A stretch of DNA of 5,221 nt from the NCBI GenBank assembly GCA_003152975.1, contig PMBP01000150.1, forward strand, positions 359 to 5,579, given 5' to 3'. Source of the stretch: Phycisphaerales bacterium. GTDB taxonomy: Bacteria; Planctomycetota; Phycisphaerae; Sedimentisphaerales; Anaerohalosphaeraceae. Shown piece after piece: positions 1-5,221 of the stretch; position 1 is the first letter of the stretch; the number at the start of each line of letters is the position of its first letter. Below the pieces are notes generated by a model. It did not search any database. It saw nothing but the letters and a program-made list of their open reading frames with translations, and was not told the DNA's origin. The position numbers were made by a program, and so were the translations under genes.

Positions 1-1200
1 TACGCCTGCTTGCTGGAGCAAATCCAGATTCAGTTTCAGCTCGAAGGTCAGCCCCTCCAGGATGGCCTTGCCGATCGCCGCCTGTGTTGTAGCAAACGAC
101 AGGCCCAGAATCGCCCCCTTGCTCGTGGGGTCCACCACCGGTGTGCCCGCACCCATGAAATGCGGCAGCACCATCAGGTCCGTCGGTCCGGCCGGCGCTT
201 CAGCCAGAATCAACTCATACGGATCGATCTTCCTGGCCGCCGCCTCGGCGATCCGCTCACGGCACAGCGTGTCGCGGAACCATCGCAGCGAAAGCCCGCC
301 GCTGTGGTTGAGCGTCATCGCCAAAAACAGGCCCGGCACCACATGCCGATACACCGAGATGCCTCCCTTCCGCAGCAGCGGATCCAACTGCGGGCTGCTC
401 ATCGCCACCTCGACGACCTCGGCCGTCCCCGTCGAAACCATTGCCAGTCCCGGCTCGATCACCACGCTGCCCAGCGCCGCACACGCCTGGTCGTGCCCGC
501 CGCTGACCACCGCAACGGATGCGTCCAGGCCGATCGCCCGCGCGACATCCCTCCGCAGATTCCCGACGACTCCGCCGTCATTCGGGGCCAGCACAGCCAG
601 TCGATCCACTTCGATACCCATCGAATCCAGAATATCTCCCGCCCACGCCGACCGGCCCAGATCATACATCTGCGTCCGCGAGGCCAGGCAATGGCTGATC
701 GTCGCCGTCCCTGTCAGCCGCCGCAGAAAATAATCCTCGTAGAGTAAAAACTGTGTCGCCTGTTTCCACACCTTCGGCTCACGCCGTTGCAGCCACATCA
801 GCTTGGTGATCGGGTTCATCGTGTGCATCGGCATCCCCGTCCGGGCAAACAGCACCTCCGGATCAAACCGTTCCCCAAGTCTCCTGGTCTCCTCAACCGT
901 CCGCGTGTCCATACCGAGAATGGCATTGCGGATCGGGATCCCATCTGCCCCCACGGGGATGATCGCCTCGCCCTGCACCGATAGCGCAATCGCCGTGGGT
1001 TTCACGGTGCAGGCGGCCACCGCTTCCCGCAGCGATTCGATTGCCAACTTCCACACCAGCTCGGCATCCTGCTCGGCTACCGCCGGTTGCGGCGCCAGGA
1101 TCGAATATTCCCGTGACGCCCGCCCGACGATCCGCCAGGCGTCGTCAAACACGATCGCCTTGCATCCCGTCGTTCCGATATCCAGTCCGAGTACCGCCAT
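1..1200 (-). CDS. FGGY-family carbohydrate kinase, 3' end outside the window
   Basis: Predicted cytosolic ATP-dependent kinase of a sugar or polyol, of the xylulokinase/gluconokinase superfamily. The frame is open for 400 codons from an ATG at 1200-1198 to the window edge; family members are near 490-520 residues, so about 100 C-terminal residues are missing. Seen in the translation: the N-terminal phosphate loop [10 protein letters not shown] (residues 6-15), a substrate-loop segment SVQGEA (74-79), the catalytic-base motif [11 protein letters not shown] (234-244) with D237 as the likely base, the second phosphate loop STGTAE (256-261), HSGG (299-302), and the C-terminal signature region GAGTPVVDP...KGAILGL (350-367) followed by EGLTFEL (382-388). 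The start is well supported: an AAGGA ribosome site lies 7 nt upstream and overlaps the stop codon of the previous gene, which suggests translational coupling. The substrate loop is not the QMHG of classical xylulokinases, so D-xylulose should not be assumed. Family is secure; substrate is unknown. Confidence 0.93.
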   Translation of the reverse strand, partial: MAVLGLDIGTTGCKAIVFDDAWRIVGRASREYSILAPQPAVAEQDAELVWKLAIESLREAVAACTVKPTAIALSVQGEAIIPVGADGIPIRNAILGMDTRTVEETRRLGERFDPEVLFARTGMPMHTMNPITKLMWLQRREPKVWKQATQFLLYEDYFLRRLTGTATISHCLASRTQMYDLGRSAWAGDILDSMGIEVDRLAVLAPNDGGVVGNLRRDVARAIGLDASVAVVSGGHDQACAALGSVVIEPGLAMVSTGTAEVVEVAMSSPQLDPLLRKGGISVYRHVVPGLFLAMTLNHSGGLSLRWFRDTLCRERIAEAAARKIDPYELILAEAPAGPTDLMVLPHFMGAGTPVVDPTSKGAILGLSFATTQAAIGKAILEGLTFELKLNLDLLQQAGV

Positions 1201-1207
1201 TGCATAA

Positions 1208-1212
1208 TCCTT
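1208..1212 (-). promoter_or_regulatory. Ribosome binding site of the FGGY kinase
   Basis: AAGGA on the minus strand, 7 nt before the kinase ATG. Its first A is the last base of the TAA stop of the upstream oxidoreductase gene. With an 11-nt spacer this geometry favours ribosome re-initiation, coupling kinase synthesis to that of the preceding enzyme. Confidence 0.75.
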
Positions 1213-2561
1213 TATGGCAACTCCAGTTTATCCAATTCATCGATCATCTGCGCCGCGTCGATCCGGCCGTCCATCCATTGTTCCTGCAATCGCCACAATG
1301 TCAACACCGTCGAGGGCTGCTGGACCTCAACATCCGCCCAGTTGATCGGCGTGTCCAACGCCACCGGCCGGATCAGCCGCGCGTTCTTCGCCAGCCCGAT
1401 CGGCAACAGGTTCTCCCGCCGCGCTGTCTCGTAATGGTCGATGGAACTGTAGAACATGCACCCGCCGATACCGTCGAGCCAGTCGCCCAGTTTGAGGTCC
1501 TGCTTGGCCACCGCGAAGACCTCCGACACCAGCCGATCCAGCGGATACATGTTCGACACCCCGCGGACGACGAGCATCGCGCAGGTCAGCGGCACTTCGA
1601 TGCTGCACAGGTGATACGGCCGAAACAGCGTATAGTACGGCCCGTGGCCCATATCCCGCAGGATCAGCGCCGCCCGCAGCCGCGGATGATCCGTCGTCAC
1701 CACGACGAATACGCCCGGTGCGACATGGCCGACCCCATATTCGACCACTCCGGCGCGATTGAGCACACCGCCGTGCTCCTTCAGCGCGAAGGTCTTGTTC
1801 AGCAGATCGCGATTCGTTTCCGGCCCGTGCATCCCGCGAATGTCCGGCACCAATCCCGTCGCATTGGACACCGCCGCCATCTCGATCATCGTTTTGCTGC
1901 CATCGACGAACTCGATCAGGATATTCGGATTCAGATTCCGGCGGGCCGCCTCTTTGGCCCACTTCTCGTCGGTCGGCTTGGCGTGCTTGTCCAGCGGATT
2001 GTTCTTGCCCTTGCCCGCCGCGACGATCGTAAAGCCCAGACTCTCGGCAAAGTCGTATAGCTCTTTGCAGGCCGCCGGTTCATCGCCCGCCGCAAGAGCA
2101 TACAGAACGCCCTTGTTCCGTGCGTAGTGATTCAGCAGGGGCCCGACGGTGATATCCGTCTCCACGCTCATCATCGCCAGGTGACGGCGATTGCGGATCG
2201 TCCGGATTGACGCCGCGGCGCTGACCTCCGGAACACCCGTCGCTTCCAGCACCACATCCACCTGCCGCATGTCCGTCAGGATGCGGTAATCCTTCGCATA
2301 GATCCGCTTGCCCGCGGCCACCGCACGATCGGCCTCGGCCGCCGTCGCTGCCTCGATCGCCTCGACCTTCACCCGCGCGATGGCATACGCGTCCCTGGCC
2401 CGCCGGAGGTCAATGTCCGCCGTCGCTACGACCTCCACGCCTTGCATCATTGTTGTCTCGGCCACGACATCCACGCCCATCTGCCCGGCCCCAATCATCG
2501 CGATCCGGACCGCCTTGCCCTGTCGGGCATATTCCTGTAACTCGTAATTCAATCCAATCAT
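1212..2561 (-). CDS. COG4091-type NAD(P)-dependent oxidoreductase with C-terminal SAF domain (homoserine dehydrogenase-like / DRL-like)
   Basis: A 449-residue cytosolic oxidoreductase, full length for a family of about 430-450. The N-terminal Rossmann domain starts at [12 protein letters not shown] (18-29, nucleotide loop G24-x-G26-x-x-G29). Family-typical blocks follow: AAGDEPAA (157-164), GKGKNNPLD (183-191), DGSKTMIEM (220-228), GHGPYY (306-311), RPYHLCSIE (314-322) and [15 protein letters not shown] (353-367). Residues about 386-430 form the SAF region, with [15 protein letters not shown] and a following WADVEV. Family knowledge: members are usually annotated as homoserine dehydrogenase-like, and some (DRL of Brucella, from memory) convert 1-deoxyxylulose 5-phosphate to methylerythritol phosphate. 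Inference: in this sugar-gene setting a redox or reductoisomerase step on a sugar or polyol phosphate is more likely than homoserine metabolism. The ATG at 2561 leaves 17 residues before the Rossmann fold, as I expect for the family, but its ribosome site is weak (GAGACGAG just upstream). It ends in TAA. Confidence 0.9.
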   Translation of the reverse strand: MIGLNYELQEYARQGKAVRIAMIGAGQMGVDVVAETTMMQGVEVVATADIDLRRARDAYAIARVKVEAIEAATAAEADRAVAAGKRIYAKDYRILTDMRQVDVVLEATGVPEVSAAASIRTIRNRRHLAMMSVETDITVGPLLNHYARNKGVLYALAAGDEPAACKELYDFAESLGFTIVAAGKGKNNPLDKHAKPTDEKWAKEAARRNLNPNILIEFVDGSKTMIEMAAVSNATGLVPDIRGMHGPETNRDLLNKTFALKEHGGVLNRAGVVEYGVGHVAPGVFVVVTTDHPRLRAALILRDMGHGPYYTLFRPYHLCSIEVPLTCAMLVVRGVSNMYPLDRLVSEVFAVAKQDLKLGDWLDGIGGCMFYSSIDHYETARRENLLPIGLAKNARLIRPVALDTPINWADVEVQQPSTVLTLWRLQEQWMDGRIDAAQMIDELDKLELP

Positions 2562-2574
2562 ACGCTCGTCTCAA

Positions 2575-2609
2575 ACCGCCTTTCTACTATCGCCTATATC
2601 CTAAATCCT
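2575..2609 (-). repeat. Degenerate heptamer tandem repeat, five units, between two operon genes
   Basis: Read on the minus strand, five consecutive 7-nt units begin AG, four of them AGG. The first two are AGGATTT and AGGATAT (6 of 7 identical); later units drift (adjacent matches 5, 4 and 3 of 7). Overall 18 of 28 adjacent-unit positions match, against about 7 expected by chance. The first unit starts in the last two sense codons of the zinc dehydrogenase and runs into its TAG stop; the last ends 13 nt before the next ATG. Because 7 is not a multiple of 3, this is a noncoding periodicity. The recurring AGG resembles a string of weak ribosome-binding cores. Confidence 0.6.
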
Positions 2610-3641
2610 GATAATCACTTTCAACGCGTCCCCACCCGCCGCGGTCTCATACGCCTGGCCAATCTGATCCAGCGAAAACGAATGCGTGATCAGTTTGTCC
2701 GCAGGCAGCCGCCCCTGGCTCAGCAGCTCCAGCGCCGTCGCGTGCATCGCGGGAAGGTACGAAAATGATCCGATCACCTGGATCTGTCCGTAATGAATGC
2801 GGTTTCCGTCCAGCTTGACCCACGGATCGGCCTTCGGCAGCCCACCGAAGAGCATCACCTTGCCGCCTTTGCGCACCATCATCACCGCGTCCGTCTGCGT
2901 CTGGGCGATCGGGTTGGCGCAGATCACGACATCGGCCCCCACGCCGCCGGTCCATTGCTTGACGACTTCGATCGCATTCTCTTTCGATGGATCGATCATC
3001 GTCTCCGGCCCAAATCGCTCAGCCAGTTGTCGCCGCACGGGATTGGGTTCCGAGACGATCACCTTTGCCCCGCGTGACCGCGCGACAAACACATGCAGGC
3101 AACCAACAGGTCCGGCCCCGAGGATCACCACGGTATCCCCTTGTCCTGTACTCGCGTCATCGTGGCAGGCCAGAACCGAACAACACGGCTCCGACACGGC
3201 TGCGTGATCGAACGACAATCCGTCCGGTATCCGACGCACGATTCCGCGATCCAGCACCTCCCGCGTCAGGACTATTCGCTCGGCAAATCCGCCCGGATAC
3301 CCCGGCGTGATCCCCAACAGCCGCAGATCATCGCACAGATTGAACTGGCCCCGACGGCAATAGAAGCACTGCCCGCAATGAATGTCCGGTGCCACTGCCA
3401 GCCGATCCCCGAAGGCAAACTCCGTCGTCCTCGGCCCGACCGCCGTCACTACGCCGGCCGCTTCGTGTCCCGGGACGATCCCGCCGCTGCCCGTCGGCGC
3501 GCCTTCCTTCCATCGTCGCAGATCTGACCCGCAGATACCGCACGCCCGAACATCGAGAACCAGCCCATCCTCCGGCACAACCGGCTCGGGCAATTCCCGT
3601 ATCTCAAATTGTCGTACCCCCGTCAATACCGCCGCTTTCAC
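2601..3641 (-). CDS. Zinc-dependent medium-chain dehydrogenase (sorbitol/threonine dehydrogenase type)
   Basis: A complete 346-residue protein of the zinc alcohol dehydrogenase family, predicted to oxidise a secondary alcohol of a sugar, polyol or related compound in the cytosol. All metal ligands are visible: catalytic zinc site C37 in CGICGSD (34-40), H59-E60 in PGHE, and E151 in SEPCC; structural zinc cysteines C89, C92, C95 and C103. The coenzyme domain has LGAGPVG (174-180), and E198 at the end of the next strand (VSEPN) favours NAD over NADP. The length is normal (340-350). The start is GTG at 3641, not ATG, with AAGGG five bases upstream; the next residues, KAAVLTG, match the usual N-terminus of the family. 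It ends in TAG. It lies 30 nt downstream of the SIS gene and 39 nt upstream of the SAF-domain oxidoreductase gene. The substrate cannot be told: L-threonine, galactitol, sorbitol and inositol-like compounds are all used by relatives. Confidence 0.93.
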   Translation of the reverse strand: MKAAVLTGVRQFEIRELPEPVVPEDGLVLDVRACGICGSDLRRWKEGAPTGSGGIVPGHEAAGVVTAVGPRTTEFAFGDRLAVAPDIHCGQCFYCRRGQFNLCDDLRLLGITPGYPGGFAERIVLTREVLDRGIVRRIPDGLSFDHAAVSEPCCSVLACHDDASTGQGDTVVILGAGPVGCLHVFVARSRGAKVIVSEPNPVRRQLAERFGPETMIDPSKENAIEVVKQWTGGVGADVVICANPIAQTQTDAVMMVRKGGKVMLFGGLPKADPWVKLDGNRIHYGQIQVIGSFSYLPAMHATALELLSQGRLPADKLITHSFSLDQIGQAYETAAGGDALKVIIRI

Positions 3642-3646
3642 GGTTT

Positions 3647-3651
3647 CCCTT
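3647..3651 (-). promoter_or_regulatory. Ribosome binding site that fixes the GTG start of the zinc dehydrogenase
   Basis: AAGGG on the minus strand, five bases before the GTG codon at 3641-3639. The nearest ATG (3655-3653) is out of frame and ends after five codons at a TGA overlapping the GTG, so it cannot be the dehydrogenase start. Site placement plus the family-like N-terminus support GTG. Confidence 0.7.
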
Positions 3652-3666
3652 TCATCGTGATTCTCG

Positions 3667-3680
3667 ATCGCTTAACGCTT
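3667..3680 (-). repeat. Two-unit heptamer repeat across the stop codon of the SIS gene
   Basis: On the minus strand AAGCGTT is followed directly by AAGCGAT, 6 of 7 identical. The first unit covers the last two sense codons and the first base of the TAA stop. The following bases of the 30-nt spacer do not continue the repeat convincingly. Alone it would be dismissed; it is listed because the two neighbouring spacers show the same period in the same position. Confidence 0.3.
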
Positions 3681-4301
3681 TTCCTGTTCAATCTTTTTCC
3701 CCACCGCTCCGCCGGGATGCGTATCCCCGAATTGCTCCTTCGTGTAACCACGAAGCTTCAGCAGCAAAATGCACAGCGCATCGCATGCCGCCGAATTGGC
3801 CAGCGAACTGCCCGTCGCAATCATCCCGTACGGATCCACACCCTCGGCCGCCTTGATGACGACCACCGCATCGCTCATCGCCGCCAGTTCCGACTGCGGC
3901 TTTTCCGTATGGGCCACGATCTTTGCCCCTCGATCCTTGGCGATCCGCACGAACTGATTGATCTCTGTGCTCTGTCCGCCCTTGGAGATGATATAGACCA
4001 GTGCGTTGCGGGTCACAGCGCCCGCTCCGCCGTGCAGGGCGTCGGCGGCACTGATGAAGATCGCCGGCGTCCCGCAGCAGGCCAGCAAGTGAGCAAACCG
4101 CTGCGCCACTGCCCTGCTGGTCCCGGCCCCGGTCACCAGAATATGCCCCGGACAATCCAGCATCATCCGTGCCGCCCGGACCATCTCCGGCCCGACCTGC
4201 TGGGCCAATCCCCTCACCCCGTCGGCCTCTTTGGCGATCGTCTCTTGGGCCAAGGCAATCAATTCCGCGTCGCAAATCGAATCTTTCGTTTTATTTGCCA
4301 T
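3672..4301 (-). CDS. Single-domain SIS sugar-phosphate isomerase-like protein (KdsD/GutQ-related, no CBS domains)
   Basis: A complete 209-residue cytosolic protein made of one sugar isomerase (SIS) fold. The closest recognisable pattern is the arabinose-5-phosphate isomerase group: GAGTS (58-62) at the phosphate loop, CCGTPAIFISAADALHGG (75-92), SKGGQSTE (106-113) and the C-terminal HPGGAVGKK (195-203). KdsD and GutQ are about 320 residues because of two CBS domains; here the protein stops right after the SIS fold, like the short isomerases. Counterparts of three KdsD catalytic residues are present (H90, E113, H195), but the lysine of the KdsD GxGKSG loop is replaced by T61. It may therefore isomerise a different sugar phosphate, use another base, or only bind one. 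The ATG start has AAGGGA nine bases upstream; it ends in TAA. Alternatives are a 6-phospho-3-hexuloisomerase-like enzyme or a non-catalytic sugar-phosphate sensor. Confidence 0.85.
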   Translation of the reverse strand: MANKTKDSICDAELIALAQETIAKEADGVRGLAQQVGPEMVRAARMMLDCPGHILVTGAGTSRAVAQRFAHLLACCGTPAIFISAADALHGGAGAVTRNALVYIISKGGQSTEINQFVRIAKDRGAKIVAHTEKPQSELAAMSDAVVVIKAAEGVDPYGMIATGSSLANSAACDALCILLLKLRGYTKEQFGDTHPGGAVGKKIEQEKR

Positions 4302-4310
4302 TTACAATGT

Positions 4311-4316
4311 TCCCTT
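4311..4316 (-). promoter_or_regulatory. Ribosome binding site of the SIS gene
   Basis: AAGGGA on the minus strand, nine bases upstream of the ATG at 4301-4299. It sits directly after the heptamer array of this spacer. No other in-frame start with a comparable site is nearby. Confidence 0.65.
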
Positions 4317-4319
4317 ACC

Positions 4320-4361
4320 ATTCAACCAGTAACCAGCGACAAGCGACTTCTCTTATCCCTT
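4320..4361 (-). repeat. Degenerate heptamer tandem repeat between the Gfo/Idh and SIS genes
   Basis: On the minus strand the core is GTCGCTT followed by GTCGCTG (6 of 7 identical), then a unit matching 5 of 7 and a last one matching 3 of 7 (4347 down to 4320). In the same 7-nt phase just upstream, the gene end itself shows AAGGGAT then AAGAGAA (5 of 7), spanning the TAA stop of the Gfo/Idh gene, but these two do not resemble the GTCGCTT core. The core is well supported: 14 of 21 adjacent positions match against about 5 expected. The unit sequence differs from that at 2575-2609. Confidence 0.55.
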
Positions 4362-5221
4362 GATCGGCCACTCAAATCGCGTCTTGACCTCGACCCGTTT
4401 GCCCGTCTGCTGCGACTGGTGGCAGGCGTTCATCACCTCCAGCACATGCAATCCATGCTCGGCCGTGATCAAACTCTTTTGCCCGGTCAACAGGCAACTC
4501 GCTACATACCGTGCTCCGCCCACCCACTCGTAGGGCCACTTGTCGCGGCACTGCGGCTGGAGGACATTATGCCCCTGCGTCGCCACATCCACTGCCGCCG
4601 GCGACCAGTCCCAACCCTGTACATGCATCGAACCCGTGGTCCCGGTGATGTCGATTGTATAGACCTTCCGCTCTCGGCTGGGCGCTTCCGGCTCGAAGTA
4701 CACAAATCCGGTCTGCACATGCGACATCACGCCGTTGCCGTGGTGCATGATCAACATCGTGTTCTCGTCGGCCGTGACCGCTACTTCGCCCTTGTCGTCA
4801 ACCTTGCGGGTCTTATTCATCACCGCCGTCATCCCGACGACCTCCTGCACCGGCCCCAGAAGCCCCGTCAGCGTCGTCACATTGTACACCCCCAGGTCGT
4901 ACAAGCTCCCGCCGCCCTTCTCATAGAACCAGGCCGACCAGGTCGGCCCGCCGTGACCATAGGTCCCGTGGCCGGCCGTCACCCGTCCGATCTTGCCGCT
5001 CTGGATCATCTCCGACATGAACGCGAATTGCGGGCTGGCCACGCAGGTCGGCGCCGCCCAGAACTGCACCCCCTTGGCCTTGGCGATCGCCAACAGTTCC
5101 TGCCCCTGCAAGACCTCAAGCGCCATCGGCTTTTCGCTCCATACATGGCATCCGGCCTCCAAGGCCTTCTTATTGACCGGATAATGCGACGGCATCGAGG
5201 TCGTGTTCACCAGCAGATCAG
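4353..5221 (-). CDS. Gfo/Idh/MocA-family oxidoreductase, 5' end outside the window
   Basis: Predicted NAD(P)-dependent oxidoreductase acting on a sugar, inositol or sugar derivative. The frame stays open to the window edge: 288 complete codons plus a TAA stop. The first residues, DLLVNTTSMPSHYPVNKKAL, are the internal strand-turn before the EKP motif of this family, so roughly the first 70 residues, including the nucleotide loop, are missing and the GTG at 5210 is not a real start. Seen (numbering from the first complete codon at 5219): HVWSEKP (25-31) with catalytic lysine K30, and GGGSLYDLGVYN (102-113) in the C-terminal substrate domain. The usual D-x3-H pair appears as D108 and Y112, so the classical histidine is absent, as in some sub-families. 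No signal peptide can be judged. It is the first gene visible in the operon, 51 nt upstream of the SIS gene. Family is certain; substrate and cofactor are unknown. Confidence 0.92.
   Translation of the reverse strand, partial: DLLVNTTSMPSHYPVNKKALEAGCHVWSEKPMALEVLQGQELLAIAKAKGVQFWAAPTCVASPQFAFMSEMIQSGKIGRVTAGHGTYGHGGPTWSAWFYEKGGGSLYDLGVYNVTTLTGLLGPVQEVVGMTAVMNKTRKVDDKGEVAVTADENTMLIMHHGNGVMSHVQTGFVYFEPEAPSRERKVYTIDITGTTGSMHVQGWDWSPAAVDVATQGHNVLQPQCRDKWPYEWVGGARYVASCLLTGQKSLITAEHGLHVLEVMNACHQSQQTGKRVEVKTRFEWPIKG

Noticed and set aside
10..747. Plus-strand open frames of 245 and 223 codons
   Set aside because: Both are antisense to the FGGY kinase, whose frame carries clear family motifs throughout; the translations are low-complexity and lack any fold signature.
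1041..2060. Long plus-strand open frame of 339 codons
   Set aside because: It lies antisense to the SAF-domain oxidoreductase, is rich in arginine, histidine, proline and glutamine with no recognisable motif, and is the expected shadow of a GC-rich gene.
2562..2600. Possible terminator or promoter in the spacer before the SAF-domain oxidoreductase gene
   Set aside because: No GC-rich hairpin with a T run and no convincing -35/-10 pair; the spacer is mostly the heptamer array.
3389..3856. Plus-strand frame crossing the zinc dehydrogenase / SIS junction
   Set aside because: Proline-, arginine- and serine-rich, no motif, antisense to two well-supported genes.
4302..4352. CRISPR-like or inverted-repeat reading of the spacer repeats
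   Set aside because: Units are only 7 nt, directly abutting with no spacers, and the only inverted match found is 4 bp.
4353..5210. Gfo/Idh gene starting at the GTG at 5210
   Set aside because: The frame continues upstream to the window edge, and the residues there belong inside the nucleotide-binding domain, so this is an internal codon and the gene is cut by the window.

Overview
This window of about 5.2 kb is GC-rich and holds five consecutive protein genes, all on the minus strand, so they are transcribed from high to low coordinates. In that order they are: a Gfo/Idh/MocA-family oxidoreductase (5' end cut by the window), a one-domain SIS sugar-phosphate isomerase-like protein, a zinc-dependent medium-chain dehydrogenase of the sorbitol/threonine dehydrogenase type, a COG4091-type NAD(P)-dependent oxidoreductase with a C-terminal SAF domain, and an FGGY carbohydrate kinase (3' end cut by the window). 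Spacers are 51, 30, 39 and 11 nt. I see no hairpin terminator, tRNA, rRNA, CRISPR array or insertion sequence. The layout reads as one operon whose promoter and remaining genes lie outside the window.

The gene set looks like a carbohydrate or polyol utilisation cassette: two or three NAD(P)-linked redox steps on a free or phosphorylated sugar, one kinase and one aldose-ketose isomerase-like protein. No substrate can be fixed from the sequence. The most informative member is the SAF-domain oxidoreductase. As I recall, its family (COG4091) includes the DRL enzymes, which carry out a DXR-like reductoisomerase reaction that rearranges a linear ketose phosphate to a branched polyol phosphate. Such a gene next to a kinase and dehydrogenases makes a branched-sugar or branched-polyol pathway an attractive but unproven idea.

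The spacers carry a second signal. Two of them contain degenerate tandem repeats with a strict 7-nt period, and a third has a two-unit trace. In all three cases the repeat starts within the last codons of the upstream gene and runs across its stop codon. The arrays differ in sequence but share the period and the position.

The organism cannot be named. High GC, many Gfo/Idh and sugar-oxidoreductase genes in one operon, and heptamer-rich spacers would suit a carbohydrate-degrading Planctomycetota/Verrucomicrobiota-type bacterium, but this is only an impression. The window appears to be a fragment of a larger catabolic locus; transporter, regulator and aldolase genes are not visible here.
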